The translations under genes and the position numbers were made by a program. The notes beneath the pieces were generated by a model. That model was given only the letters and a program-made list of their open reading frames with translations. It did not search any database and had not been told where the DNA came from. A DNA stretch of 64,000 bases from Myceligenerans salitolerans (GTDB taxonomy: Bacteria > Actinomycetota > Actinomycetes > Actinomycetales > Cellulomonadaceae): positions 62,001 through 126,000 of the forward strand of contig NZ_JAFMPK010000043.1 in assembly GCF_017349295.1 (NCBI RefSeq). The letters are read 5' to 3'. Of this stretch, positions 1 to 8,743 are shown one piece after another (positions within the stretch are counted from its first letter, which is position 1; every line of letters begins with the position of its first letter).

Positions 1-1184
1 CAGCCGAGGAACAGCTTCTCGGTGGCGCCCATGTGGTTCGGGGTCCCACCGATGTGACCGTCACCGTGGCCGAGCCAGGAGCCGGAGCTCATGAGGTTCC
101 AGAAGCCGGTGCCGTTCTCGCCGCCCGAGGTGTCGTAGTAGTCGGGCAGGCCGAGGTCGTGGCCGAACTCGTGCGCGAACACGCCGAGGCCGCCGTTCTC
201 CGGCTCGGTGGTGTAGTCGCGGATCCAGATGTCCGTGCCGCCGATCTTGACGCCGCCCAGCTTGGGGAAGTCCGCCGGACCGTCCTCCCAGAGCCCGCCC
301 TGGTTGACCGCCCAGCGGTGCGACCAGATGGTCCACGGCGGTGCACCGGCCTCCTCGCCCTCGCCGGCGTGGATCGCCTGGAAGTGGTCGATGTAGCCGT
401 CGGGCTCGTTGATGATGCCGTCACCGTCGGCGTCGTACCGGTCCCAGACGTCGAACGACTGGAGGTACTCGACGACCTCGTCGTGGGTCTTGCCGGAGGC
501 GATCTGCTGCTCGTACCAGGCGTCCGCGGCGTCCTGGACGAACGCGGTCATGGTCTCACCGGTCTCGTCGCCGGCTGCGCTGCCACCGCCGTAGTAGGAG
601 GCACGGTTCGGCACCGTGACCCAGTCGGACACGTCGCCCTGGAGGTCGAAGCGGCCCGACGACATCTCGTCGTAGACGTCGTGGAACGACTCGCCGTTCG
701 CGTCGCCGTTGAAGAACATGTCCATGTAGTGGTCGCGCGAGAAGTCGCTCTCCCAGTACGTGGAGTTGTCGTTCGCGGAGGGTTCCGGGATCTCGTTGTG
801 CAGCGGCCCGGCCGGAGCGTCGGGGAAGTAGGGCGAGCCCTCGCCGTCGCCGAACTCGACCAGGATCGAGAAGAGCTGCGAGGTCTCCTGGGCGCCGTAC
901 TCGACGTACTCGCCCGGGGCGATCTTGACGACACGGGACTTCTTGTTGCCCTTGCCGCGCGTGGTCACCTTCGCCTCGCCGGTGGCGACCATCTCGACCG
1001 CCTGCTGCTTCCGCTCGCGCTGCTTCTGAGCGAGCGCGTCAGGACGGTCGTCCTCCCGCTGCTGGGCGAACGTCGCCGGGTCCGGCTCCGCCGCGCTCGG
1101 CGCGGCGGCGGCGCTGACGGGCACGAGCGCACCCGTGACCAGCAGAGCCGCACCAGCGCCCGCTGCGCTGATTCGTGGATTCAT
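1..1184 (-). CDS. Secreted M6-family (immune inhibitor A-like) metalloprotease, C-terminus outside window
   Basis: Probable secreted zinc metalloprotease of peptidase family M6 that degrades extracellular protein. The ATG at 1184 follows a GGAGGA ribosome site and opens a signal peptide (Arg near the N-terminus, an Ala/Val/Leu core, cleavage around residues 25-30). A propeptide-like charged stretch follows (about residues 30-75). The zinc motif HEFGH lies at residues 338-342 in the longer string HEFGHDLGLPDYYD, which is typical of M6 enzymes. Only 394 codons are in the window; the reading frame runs off the left edge, so the rest of the catalytic domain and any binding domains are not visible. 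It is transcribed divergently from the MFS gene. The family call rests on the HExxH context and the FPDAP and DRYDADGDG segments. Inhibitor A-type substrate specificity is not established. Confidence 0.88.
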   Translation of the reverse strand, partial: MNPRISAAGAGAALLVTGALVPVSAAAAPSAAEPDPATFAQQREDDRPDALAQKQRERKQQAVEMVATGEAKVTTRGKGNKKSRVVKIAPGEYVEYGAQETSQLFSILVEFGDGEGSPYFPDAPAGPLHNEIPEPSANDNSTYWESDFSRDHYMDMFFNGDANGESFHDVYDEMSSGRFDLQGDVSDWVTVPNRASYYGGGSAAGDETGETMTAFVQDAADAWYEQQIASGKTHDEVVEYLQSFDVWDRYDADGDGIINEPDGYIDHFQAIHAGEGEEAGAPPWTIWSHRWAVNQGGLWEDGPADFPKLGGVKIGGTDIWIRDYTTEPENGGLGVFAHEFGHDLGLPDYYDTSGGENGTGFWNLMSSGSWLGHGDGHIGGTPNHMGATEKLFLG

Positions 1185-1565
1185 GGATTCCTCCGGGGTG
1201 TGAGTGCCTCCGGCCCTGAGGAGGCCGGGCACAGCGGTACCTGAGGGTCGCGAGCCCTGCCGTGGCCGGTTGCCACGATCAGGTCCGGACCCTGCACGTA
1301 CCGGGGTGTCCGACCGAGCCGGAGGTGTCGGCGCCGAGTCAGCTGTCCGGACCGCGACGTCCGACGGATGACTCAATCACCGTTCCATTTCAGGAATGTT
1401 GCGTGCGGCACACTACTTGAACTGATGTCAGGAATAAACCGGCGGGATTCCGCCACGGGAATGGCGGAATCCCGCCATCGTTATGTTTTGTCCTGGTGGC
1501 ATCGTTCCCACGGTCGCCGAACGCCCAAGAAAACGCTTGCGGCGATGTGCCACACTATCGAATCG
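1185..1565. other. Divergent intergenic region, protease / MFS transporter
   Basis: This 381-bp gap has no convincing gene. The frame of the MFS gene is open upstream to 1368, but that extension has no ribosome site or transporter-like sequence. The part from about 1370 to 1560 is clearly more AT-rich than its surroundings and holds a long perfect inverted repeat (1441-1476). A weaker inverted repeat, CGTGGC/GCCACG, sits at 1261-1277. Promoters for both flanking genes must lie here. Confidence 0.6.
1441..1476. promoter_or_regulatory. Perfect 14-bp inverted repeat upstream of MFS gene
   Basis: The arms GGCGGGATTCCGCC (1441-1454) and GGCGGAATCCCGCC (1463-1476) are exact reverse complements around an 8-nt spacer. 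The element lies 90 bp before the transporter start, in an AT-rich divergent promoter region, and is not downstream of any gene. That favours an operator or a leader hairpin over a terminator. No regulator is encoded next to it. Confidence 0.55.
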
Positions 1566-2801
1566 ATGCGATCGAACCTGGTGCCCCCGGCCGTTCCGGC
1601 GCCCTCCCCCGAGCAAGTGGCCCTTCAGCGCCGGGCCGTCGTGGCGCTGATCGCCCTCTCCACGTCGGCCTTCATGTTCGTGACGGCGGAGAACCTTCCC
1701 GGGGGCCTGCTCACGATCATGGCCAGGGACCTGGAGCGCACCACATCACAGGTGGGGCTGCTGGTGACCGCGTACGCGGCCGTCGTCGTGGTCGCGACCG
1801 TGCCGCTGGCCCAGCTCACGCGGCGGCTCGGCCGGCGCGCCGTCCTCGCGGGAACGACGGCGGTCTGCGCCGTGGGCCTGACCTGGTCCGCGTTCGCGGT
1901 CGGCTACCCCGACCTGCTCGCGTCGCGCGTGGTGACGGCACTGGGACAGGCGCTGTTCTGGGCGATCGTCATGCCCGCCGCGGCGAGCATGTTCCCCCGC
2001 GAGGTGCGTGGCAAAATGATTGCCCGCCTCACGATCGGGAACTCTCTCGGTCCCATGCTCGGCGTGCCCTTCGGGACCTGGCTCGGGCAGCTGACCACCT
2101 GGCGCACGCCGTTCCTCGTCATGGCCGTGATCAGCGCGGTGGCGTGCGCGGCGATCCTGCTGACGATGCCGGACGCCTCCCAGGCCCGCGACGACACCTC
2201 CCGGGGTACGCATCCGGACCGGCGCCGTTTCGCGGTGCTGCTGGTGGTCACGCTTCTGCTGGTCACCGGGGCGTTCGCGTGGATCACGTTCATCACCCAG
2301 TTCCTGCTGGACGTGTCCGGGTTCGACGAACGGTGGCTGTCGTTGCTGCTGCTCGCCAGCGGGGCCGCCGGGCTCGTCGGGACGCTGCTGGCGGGCCTTG
2401 TCCTGGACCGGTGGCCCTGGTGGACGCTCGCCGGCGGCGCGGCGGGAGTCACGGTGTTCCTCCTGGTGCTCCAGGTGTTCGGCGGGGCGCCCGGGACGGC
2501 CGTGCTGGGCATGCTGTTGTTCGGCACGACCTTCAGCTTCGTCCCGCCGGTCGCGGCGCACCTGGCCATGCAGGTCGCCCCGGGGGCGACCGAGATGGCG
2601 ACAGCCCTGTCCAGCGCGGTGTTCAACATCGGGATCGCCTCAGGCGCCGCGCTGGGGGCGTTCGTCGTCGCCACCTGGGGGCCGCGGTTCGTCCCGCTGG
2701 CCGGGGCTCTCTTCGTCCTCGCCGCGCTGGTCCTGACCCTGTGGGACATGCGCTACGTCCGCGGAGCGGCCCGTGGCCAGCGGGTGGAAGCGCATCCCTG
2801 A
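1566..2801 (+). CDS. MFS transporter (drug/sugar efflux type)
   Basis: This 411-residue inner-membrane protein has about 12 hydrophobic segments and the Major Facilitator Superfamily loop signature (QLTRRLGRR near residue 80). The overall pattern resembles the arabinose-efflux/AraJ-type drug:H+ antiporters (MFS_1). The start at 1566 is preferred over 1368 because the upstream 66 codons look non-coding. A -10-like CACTAT (1553-1558) stands exactly 7 nt before the ATG, as in leaderless actinobacterial transcripts. The substrate cannot be told from sequence. The gene is followed 29 bp later by an oxidoreductase on the same strand and preceded by an unusual inverted repeat that may control it. 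Confidence 0.87.
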   Translation: MRSNLVPPAVPAPSPEQVALQRRAVVALIALSTSAFMFVTAENLPGGLLTIMARDLERTTSQVGLLVTAYAAVVVVATVPLAQLTRRLGRRAVLAGTTAVCAVGLTWSAFAVGYPDLLASRVVTALGQALFWAIVMPAAASMFPREVRGKMIARLTIGNSLGPMLGVPFGTWLGQLTTWRTPFLVMAVISAVACAAILLTMPDASQARDDTSRGTHPDRRRFAVLLVVTLLLVTGAFAWITFITQFLLDVSGFDERWLSLLLLASGAAGLVGTLLAGLVLDRWPWWTLAGGAAGVTVFLLVLQVFGGAPGTAVLGMLLFGTTFSFVPPVAAHLAMQVAPGATEMATALSSAVFNIGIASGAALGAFVVATWGPRFVPLAGALFVLAALVLTLWDMRYVRGAARGQRVEAHP

Positions 2802-2830
2802 CCGCTCCTGGCACCGTTACGCTCGCCTCC

Positions 2831-3826
2831 ATGACACACCTGCGCTGGGGCATTCTCGCCACGGGCGGTATCGCCCACGCCTTCACCAGTGACCTCCTGG
2901 CCAACGGCTTCACCGTGCAGGCCGTGGGCTCGCGCTCCGCGAGCCGGGCACAAGCGTTCGCCGACGAGTTCGGCATCCCGCACGCGCACGGCTCGTACGA
3001 GGAACTCGTGGCGGACCCGGAGGTCGACATCGTCTATGTCGCCACCCCCCACCCCATGCACGCGGTCGATGCCGCGCTCGTGCTCGACGCCGGCAAGCAC
3101 GTGCTCGTGGAGAAGCCGTTCACCCTGAACCGCCGCGAGGCCGAGGCCATCGCGGACCTCGCGGAGTCGAAGGGCCTTCTCGCGATGGAGGCGATGTGGA
3201 CCCGCTACCTGCCGCACATGGTCCGCATCCGCGAGATCCTCGCCGCCGGCACGCTGGGGGAGGCACGTACCGTCATCGCGGAGCACTGCCAGGACCTCCC
3301 CGACGACCCGGCGCACCGCATCAACGCCCTGGAGCTCGGCGGTGGATCGCTGCTCGACCTGGGTATCTACCCGATCTCCTTCGCGTGGGACGTCTTCGGC
3401 GAACCGCTGACCATCCAGTCGCACGCCACGTTCAAGGAGACCGGCGCGGACGCCACCATCGCGACCATCTTCGGGTACGACGGCGGCCGCCTCGCCACCA
3501 CCATCTCGGCGTCGGACACCCGTGGGCCGGTCACGGCGTCGATCCTCGGTACCGACGGGCGGATCGACATCGACCCCTGGTGGTTCACACCGACGTCGTT
3601 CCGGGTGTACGACGTCGACGGCACCGTCACGGAGGAGTTCTCCAGCGAGGGCACGGTCGCCGGACGCGGGATGCACTTCCAGGCGCTGGAGGCCGAGCGC
3701 CTGGTCGCCGAGGGCCGGACGGACGGGGACATCCTGCCGATCGGGGAGACGGTCGCGATCATGGGGACGCTCGACGAGATCCGGGCCCAGATCGGTCTCA
3801 CCTACCCGGGCGAAACCACGAGCTAG
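2831..3826 (+). CDS. Gfo/Idh/MocA family NAD(P)-dependent oxidoreductase
   Basis: A 331-residue dehydrogenase of the glucose-fructose oxidoreductase / inositol dehydrogenase family, acting on a sugar or cyclitol in the cytoplasm. The N-terminal Rossmann fold starts GILATGGIA (residues 7-15). The family EKP motif is at 94-96, with K95 the expected catalytic/NADP-contacting lysine. The C-terminal half is the usual substrate-binding alpha/beta domain, with GGGSLLDLGIYP matching the conserved region near the catalytic site. The start at 2831 has a TACGCT box exactly 7 nt upstream and no clear ribosome site, suggesting leaderless translation. It may also be co-transcribed with the MFS gene. The exact substrate is unknown. 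Confidence 0.9.
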   Translation: MTHLRWGILATGGIAHAFTSDLLANGFTVQAVGSRSASRAQAFADEFGIPHAHGSYEELVADPEVDIVYVATPHPMHAVDAALVLDAGKHVLVEKPFTLNRREAEAIADLAESKGLLAMEAMWTRYLPHMVRIREILAAGTLGEARTVIAEHCQDLPDDPAHRINALELGGGSLLDLGIYPISFAWDVFGEPLTIQSHATFKETGADATIATIFGYDGGRLATTISASDTRGPVTASILGTDGRIDIDPWWFTPTSFRVYDVDGTVTEEFSSEGTVAGRGMHFQALEAERLVAEGRTDGDILPIGETVAIMGTLDEIRAQIGLTYPGETTS

Positions 3827-3867
3827 AGCTTCGCCGGCCCCCCGGCAGCTGCCGGCTGCCCGCCGGG

Positions 3868-3931
3868 CGACGACCACGCCATCTCGCGGGTGTGGGAACG
3901 CAACCACCCCTCCGGGATGGCGTGGTCGTCG
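3868..3931. terminator. Bidirectional terminator-like inverted repeat
   Basis: Fifteen-base exact arms, CGACGACCACGCCAT (3868-3882) and its reverse complement (3917-3931), enclose a 34-nt loop. They lie between the convergent oxidoreductase and amidohydrolase genes. The position favours transcription termination in both directions. There is no U-tract. Confidence 0.6.
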
Positions 3932-3956
3932 CGGCCGGCGTGGTCGTGGTCGTGGG

Positions 3957-5573
3957 TTAGAGCGCGCGGTGCGTCCACTCCCCGTCGAGGAGCGTGCCCG
4001 CCACCGGCATCGTGCGGAGCGCCTCCGAGATGTCGGACGGGTCGGCGGGCTGCACCAGGTAGTCCTGCTGCGCCCCGAGTCCGGGCATGTCACCGTCCAG
4101 GACGGCGAGGTCGGCCGGACCTCCTTCGCGGGGCGTGGTGCCGCGTCCGGCGGTCGACGCCTCGAGCGCCTGCTCCACGGTGAGCACCTGCTCGGGGTGC
4201 CAGGGCTCGCGGCCGCCGCGGGACCGGGTCACCGCCGAGGAGATGGCGAACCACGGGTCGAGACGGGCGACGGGCGCGTCCGAGCCGAGGGCGAGCGGCA
4301 CGCCGGCCGCGGCGAGCGTGGCAAGCGGAAAGGCCCGGTCCGTACGGTCGGGCCAGAGCCCTTCCGCGACGTCGCGGTCGTCCATCGCGTGCTCGGGCTG
4401 GACGCTGGCCGTCACGCGACCCGCCGCGAACCGTTCGACGTCGGACCAGCGCACCAGCTGCGCGTGCTCGATGGAACCGCGGGCCCCCGTGATCTCGAAG
4501 GCGTCGAGCGCGAGAGCGTTGGCACGGTCGCCGATGGCATGGATGGCGCACGTGAGGCCGCCGTCGGTGGCGCGCTTCATGAGCAGCTGGAGCTCCTCGG
4601 GCGGCACGTTGAGCATGCCGTGCGCCTCCGGCCCTGCGGATCCCTCGTACGGGTCGAAGCAGCAGGCGGTGCGGGAGTTCAGCGAGCCGTCGCTGATCAC
4701 CTTGAGCGACCCCATCTCGACGAGGCGCCTGCGCCGCGGCCCTGATCCCCGCGACCCGTCCGTCGTGCCGCGTGCCTCCCCTGTCCCGTGCAGCGGGTCC
4801 CCGGTACGCAGCCCCTCGGCCAGCGCCGCGTCGAGATCCCAGTACCAGACGCCCGCCCGGACACGCAGTCCTTCCCACCGCGGCACCCGACGGCGCCATG
4901 CGCCGATGTTGTCGTCCATGCCGAAGTCCACCACGCCCACCACGCCCCGTGCCGCGGCAGCCTGCGCAGCGCTCTGCACGAGGCGGTCCAGGGTGTCGCC
5001 CGACGGATGGTCCAGCTGCTCCGCGGGCAGCATCTCGTCCTCGAGGAGCAGCCCGGTCGGGTGCTCCAGTCCCAGCCGCCGCAGTCCCGCGGTGTTCACC
5101 CAGGCGGAGTGGAGGTCGAACGACAGCAGGACCACCGGCACGTCCCCGACGGCGTCGAGCATCTCCGCCGTCGGCGGCTCCGGCCAGGTCACCCAGTGCA
5201 GGCCGAAGCCGACGAGCGGTTCGTCGGCGTCGGCGGCGCCCTCGGCAGCACGCGTGTCGAGGGCATCCCTGACCAGACGGACCGCATGCTCGGCGGAGGT
5301 CGCGGGAGCGACGTCGAGCCGCCGGCGGACCAGTGCCCACTGCTCCATGTGCGTGTGCGCGTCCCACAGGCCCGGTAGCACCCATCGCCCGTCGAGGTCC
5401 ACGATCTCGGGGGCGGCCGGGCGCGGCCCGGCAGCCGACTCCGAGCGCCCACCGTGCCCGGTGCCGGCGGAGGACGAGGGCACGATCCGTGCGATCGTGC
5501 CGGCCGATATCTGGATGTCGACGAGATGCTCCGCGCCCGGGACGCGGGCGCGGGAGAGGATCAGACTGGTCAC
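3957..5573 (-). CDS. Amidohydrolase family protein (YtcJ-like)
   Basis: A metal-dependent hydrolase of the amidohydrolase superfamily, amidohydrolase_3/YtcJ branch, about 538 residues. Visible motifs are the beta-1 metal ligands in WDAHTHMEQW, the GSIEHAQL strand with a metal-binding His, and ALGSDAPVA near the C-terminus with the catalytic Asp. Relatives hydrolyse N-substituted formamides or other C-N bonds, but the substrate here is unknown. The GTG at 5573 gives an N-terminus (TSLILSRARV) typical of the small beta-sandwich domain. An upstream ATG-type start at 5633 would add 20 atypical residues. The gene is convergent with the Gfo/Idh gene and divergent from an amino-acid ABC importer. 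Confidence 0.87.
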   Translation of the reverse strand: MTSLILSRARVPGAEHLVDIQISAGTIARIVPSSSAGTGHGGRSESAAGPRPAAPEIVDLDGRWVLPGLWDAHTHMEQWALVRRRLDVAPATSAEHAVRLVRDALDTRAAEGAADADEPLVGFGLHWVTWPEPPTAEMLDAVGDVPVVLLSFDLHSAWVNTAGLRRLGLEHPTGLLLEDEMLPAEQLDHPSGDTLDRLVQSAAQAAAARGVVGVVDFGMDDNIGAWRRRVPRWEGLRVRAGVWYWDLDAALAEGLRTGDPLHGTGEARGTTDGSRGSGPRRRRLVEMGSLKVISDGSLNSRTACCFDPYEGSAGPEAHGMLNVPPEELQLLMKRATDGGLTCAIHAIGDRANALALDAFEITGARGSIEHAQLVRWSDVERFAAGRVTASVQPEHAMDDRDVAEGLWPDRTDRAFPLATLAAAGVPLALGSDAPVARLDPWFAISSAVTRSRGGREPWHPEQVLTVEQALEASTAGRGTTPREGGPADLAVLDGDMPGLGAQQDYLVQPADPSDISEALRTMPVAGTLLDGEWTHRAL

Positions 5574-5757
5574 GAGCCCAAGGTAAGCCCCGGCCGGTGA
5601 GGGGGCGTGATCCTGGCGCGTGACGGCTCTCACGGCGGCGCGCGGGAGGAACGCTCCCGACGATCGTTACTGTGGATGGCAACCATCCGTGGACCTGATG
5701 CGAGGCTGCGGAGAGCGCGCGGTAACATCCGCGCACCGACGATCCGAAAGGTCCGAC

Positions 5758-6552
5758 ATGACCCGCTCCCGTGCATTCGCCACCGTCGCTGCCGCCTCGG
5801 TGGCCCTTCTGGCGCTCGGCGCGTGCTCGTCCGGCGGCTCCGGGGACGACGACGGCGGCCTCGGGCTGGTCACCGATGGCACGCTCACCGTCGCGACCGA
5901 GGGTACGTACCGGCCGTTCAGCTACCACGACGACTCGGGTGAGCTCGTCGGGTACGACGTGGAGGTGGCGGAGGCGGTCGCCGGGAAGCTGGGCCTCGAG
6001 GTCGAGTTCGCCGAGACGCAGTGGGACGCGATCTTCGCCGGGCTCGACGCGGGCCGGTTCGACACCATCGCCAACCAGGTGACGATCACTCCGGAGCGCG
6101 AGGAGCAGTACGCGTTCAGCGCGCCCTACACGGTGTCGCGCGGGGCGGTCGTCGTGACGGAGGACAACGACGACATCAGCTCGTTCGACGACCTCGCGGG
6201 CAGGACGACGGCGCAGTCCCTGACGAGCAACTGGCGTGACCTCGCCGAGGAGTCCGGCGCCGAGATCGAGAACGTCGAGGGCTGGGCCCAGTCGATCTCG
6301 CTGCTGCGGGACGGCCGCGTGGACGCCACGATCAACGACACGCTCACCTACCTCGACTACGTGAACGAGAACGGTGAGTCCGGGCTGAAGATCGCGGCCG
6401 AGACGGACGAGACCTCCGAGTCGGCGTTCGTGGTGACCCCGGAGCGCGAGGCGCTCGCCGAGGAGATCACCGGAGCCCTGGAGGAGCTGCGTGCGGAGGG
6501 CACGCTCGCCGAGCTCAGCGAGAAGTACTTCGGCGACGACGTCTCCGAGTAA
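5758..6552 (+). CDS. Polar amino-acid ABC transporter substrate-binding lipoprotein
   Basis: Periplasmic-binding-protein type 3 (SBP_bac_3), 264 residues. The N-terminus is a lipoprotein signal peptide with the lipobox LGACSS, so Cys22-24 should be lipidated and anchor the protein on the outer face of the membrane. The mature part starts TLTVATEGTYRPFSYHD and contains GYDVEVAEAVAGKLG and WDAIFAGLDAGRFD, classical signatures of cystine, glutamine or general polar amino-acid binders. It is the first gene of a tight three-gene importer; the permease start codon follows its stop directly. An AAAGG ribosome site precedes the ATG. Cystine or glutamine/glutamate is the likeliest ligand class, by family only. 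Confidence 0.93.
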   Translation: MTRSRAFATVAAASVALLALGACSSGGSGDDDGGLGLVTDGTLTVATEGTYRPFSYHDDSGELVGYDVEVAEAVAGKLGLEVEFAETQWDAIFAGLDAGRFDTIANQVTITPEREEQYAFSAPYTVSRGAVVVTEDNDDISSFDDLAGRTTAQSLTSNWRDLAEESGAEIENVEGWAQSISLLRDGRVDATINDTLTYLDYVNENGESGLKIAAETDETSESAFVVTPEREALAEEITGALEELRAEGTLAELSEKYFGDDVSE

Positions 6553-7215
6553 GTGGACTGGGAACTCGCCCGGGACGCGTTCTGGCCCATCCTGTCCGGG
6601 GGGCTGACCGGAACGATCCCGCTGACGTTCGTCTCGTTCGCGATCGGCCTGGTGATCGCCGTCATCGTGGCCCTGCTGCGGTTGTCGCCGAACGTGGTCC
6701 TGGCCGGGATCGGTACCGCCTACGTCTCGGTGATCCGCGGCACGCCGCTGCTGGTGCAGCTCTTCATCGTGTTCTACGGCCTGCCGAACCTGGGCGTCGT
6801 CGTCGACCCGTGGCCGAGCGCGATCATCGCGTTCTCGCTGAACGTCGGCGGCTACGCCGCCGAGATCGTGCGGGCCGCGATCCTCTCCGTGCCCCGCGGG
6901 CAGTGGGAGGCCGGGTACACGATCGGCATGGGGACCGCGCGCACCCTGCGCCGGATCGTGCTGCCCCAGGCGGCGCGGGTGTCGGTGCCGCCGTTGTCGA
7001 ACACGTTCATCTCACTGGTCAAGGACACGTCGCTGGCCTCGACGATCCTGGTCACCGAGCAGTTCCGCAAGGCACAGGAGATCGCCGCGAGCAACACCGA
7101 CCAGTTCATGCTGCTCTACCTCGAGGCGGCGCTGATCTACTGGATCTTCTGCACCGTGCTCGCTGCCGGGCAGAGCGCGATCGAGAAGAGGCTGGACCGC
7201 TATGTCGCCCACTGA
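6553..7215 (+). CDS. Polar amino-acid ABC transporter permease
   Basis: A 220-residue integral membrane subunit of the HisMQ type. It has several transmembrane helices and the conserved EAA loop in [24 protein letters not shown], which contacts the ATPase. It starts with GTG immediately after the TAA of the binding-protein gene and overlaps the ATPase gene by 14 bp, so the three subunits are translationally coupled. There is one permease gene only, so the transporter is probably a permease homodimer. Confidence 0.94.
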   Translation: MDWELARDAFWPILSGGLTGTIPLTFVSFAIGLVIAVIVALLRLSPNVVLAGIGTAYVSVIRGTPLLVQLFIVFYGLPNLGVVVDPWPSAIIAFSLNVGGYAAEIVRAAILSVPRGQWEAGYTIGMGTARTLRRIVLPQAARVSVPPLSNTFISLVKDTSLASTILVTEQFRKAQEIAASNTDQFMLLYLEAALIYWIFCTVLAAGQSAIEKRLDRYVAH

Positions 7216-8095
7216 CGGAACCGTCGCCGGGCCGGGAGAACCCGGCGACGTGCTGGAACCCGGCTACGAGTCCCGGCCCGGCACGCCCTTGCTCACCGTG
7301 CGGGGCCTGCACAAGTCGTTCGGGGACAACCACGTGCTGCGGGGTATCGACCTCGACGTCCGCCGGGGCAGCGTCACCGCCCTGATCGGCCCGTCGGGCT
7401 CCGGCAAGACGACACTGCTGCGGTCGTTGAACGGCCTGGCCATGCCCGACGCCGGAACGATCACCGCCGCGCCGTCCCCGGCGCCCGACGGCGACGCACA
7501 CGGCGACGTCGCCCGGCCGGGGCGGCGGGACCCGTTGGTGCTCGACTTCTCCCGGAAGGTCACCAAGCAGCAGCGGTTCGCACTCCGCGACCGGTCGGCG
7601 ATGGTGTTCCAGCTGCACAACCTGTTCCCCCACCGGACCGTGCTCCAGAACGTCATCGAGGGACCGGTCCAGGTGCGGCGGGTGCCGCGCGCGGAGGCCG
7701 TCTCGCGCGCGACCGCGTTGCTGGAGCGGGTAGGCCTGGCCGAGAAATGCGACGCCTACCCGCACGAGCTGTCCGGCGGCCAGCAGCAGCGGGTCGGGAT
7801 CGTGCGCGCCCTCGCGCTGCGGCCGGAGCTGCTGCTGTTCGACGAGCCGACCTCGGCGCTGGACCCGGAGCTCGTCGGCGAGGTGCTGGCCGTGATGAAG
7901 GAGCTCGCGGACGAGGGATGGACCATGGTGGTGGTCACCCATGAACTGCAGTTCGCCCGGGCGGTGGCGGACGAGGTCCTGTTCCTCGACGGCGGCGTGG
8001 TCGTGGAGCGTGGCGTCCCGGAACGGCTGTTCCGGGACCCGCGCGAGGAACGCACGCGACGGTTCCTGCACCGGCTCCTGCACCCGATCGAGTGA
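7202..8095 (+). CDS. Polar amino-acid ABC transporter ATP-binding protein
   Basis: The ATPase that powers the importer, 297 residues. Walker A is GPSGSGKT (63-70), the Q-loop is [10 protein letters not shown] (about 135-144), the signature is LSGGQ (190-194) and Walker B is LLLFDEPT (210-217), followed by the D-loop. A roughly 30-residue polar N-terminal extension and an insertion between Walker A and the Q-loop (about residues 88-125) make it longer than the usual 240-250. The insertion is reminiscent of cystine-importer ATPases. It is the last gene of the operon. Confidence 0.95.
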   Translation: MSPTDGTVAGPGEPGDVLEPGYESRPGTPLLTVRGLHKSFGDNHVLRGIDLDVRRGSVTALIGPSGSGKTTLLRSLNGLAMPDAGTITAAPSPAPDGDAHGDVARPGRRDPLVLDFSRKVTKQQRFALRDRSAMVFQLHNLFPHRTVLQNVIEGPVQVRRVPRAEAVSRATALLERVGLAEKCDAYPHELSGGQQQRVGIVRALALRPELLLFDEPTSALDPELVGEVLAVMKELADEGWTMVVVTHELQFARAVADEVLFLDGGVVVERGVPERLFRDPREERTRRFLHRLLHPIE

Positions 8096-8146
8096 GCGGG
8101 TGACGAACGGCCTCCTGGTGTCACGCCCGAGGTCCGGCGGACATTG

Positions 8147-8179
8147 CGAACTTCACCCACTCCGAGTGGGTGAAGTTCG
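8147..8179. promoter_or_regulatory. Perfect 15-bp inverted repeat with 3-nt loop
   Basis: CGAACTTCACCCACT (8147-8161) and AGTGGGTGAAGTTCG (8165-8179) are exact complements around CCG. The element lies 51 bp after the importer operon and 91 bp before the next gene. With such a short loop it can act as a terminator hairpin for the ABC operon or as an operator for the gene at 8271. No U-tract follows directly, though an AT-rich ATTTT run lies 4 bp downstream. Confidence 0.6.
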
Positions 8180-8270
8180 ACGATTTTCGTGTCGCACCGC
8201 CGGATAACCTGGTGAGGTTGGGGATGCTAGAACCAGACCCCACGACGCGAGATGGCATCCAGGAACCTGA

Positions 8271-8714
8271 ATGACTGAAGCAGCAGCGCCCGAGACGCCG
8301 CCCACTCTGCTGTGGACGGACGCGTTCCCCTGGCTCGTCGGCGTCGCCGGCCTCGACGCGAACGAGCCCGATCCCCGCTGGTCGGAACCGATCGCCGCCA
8401 CTCCGGAGCCCGAGGTGCCCGCGGTCGCACTGGAGGTGGCCAAGCTGGCCATCCAGCACCGGCCCACCAGCCACATCGGATCGGTGTTCCCCCGCCTGCC
8501 CGCCGAGCTGAGCCTCAACAACCTCGACCTTCCGTCGCGGCAGCGGAACGTCCTGCGGCGCCACGGTCTCGAGACGGCGAGCGATCTGCGTACCGTCACC
8601 GTCACCGAACTGCTCACGTCCTGGTCGGTGGGACCACGGGTGCTGGAGGGAATCTTCACGGCCCTCGTGGAGGAGTCCCTCGCCGCGACCATGAGCGGCG
8701 CCGCGGCGGACTGA
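8271..8714 (+). CDS. Small protein with helix-hairpin-helix (RNAP alpha-CTD-like) C-terminus
   Basis: A 147-residue cytoplasmic protein of unknown function. The first 80 residues are acidic and proline-rich. Residues about 82-135 (LNNLDLPSRQRNVLRRHGLETASDLRTVT and on to GPRVLEGI) have the layout of the C-terminal domain of RNA polymerase alpha: two helix-hairpin-helix halves that bind DNA or proteins. That similarity is by pattern only. It stands alone between the ABC importer and an AraC-type regulator and is preceded by the perfect inverted repeat. A nucleic-acid-binding or transcription-related role is a reasonable guess; no catalytic motif is visible. Confidence 0.7.
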   Translation: MTEAAAPETPPTLLWTDAFPWLVGVAGLDANEPDPRWSEPIAATPEPEVPAVALEVAKLAIQHRPTSHIGSVFPRLPAELSLNNLDLPSRQRNVLRRHGLETASDLRTVTVTELLTSWSVGPRVLEGIFTALVEESLAATMSGAAAD

Positions 8715-8743
8715 CTCCTGGCGTCACGGGCCCACGCTCGCCG

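Noticed and set aside
1368-1565. N-terminal extension of the MFS transporter
   Set aside because: The 66 extra codons cross the long inverted repeat, have no ribosome site, and look unlike a transporter N-terminus; a -10-like box fits the start at 1566.
3888-4745. Large plus-strand frames opposite the amidohydrolase gene
   Set aside because: They are antisense shadows typical of high-GC DNA: biased composition, no motifs, no ribosome sites.
5674-5688. GGATGG-CAA-CCATCC palindrome as a riboswitch before the amino-acid ABC operon
   Set aside because: A single 6-bp hairpin without other conserved elements is not enough; it may be an operator but there is no further support.
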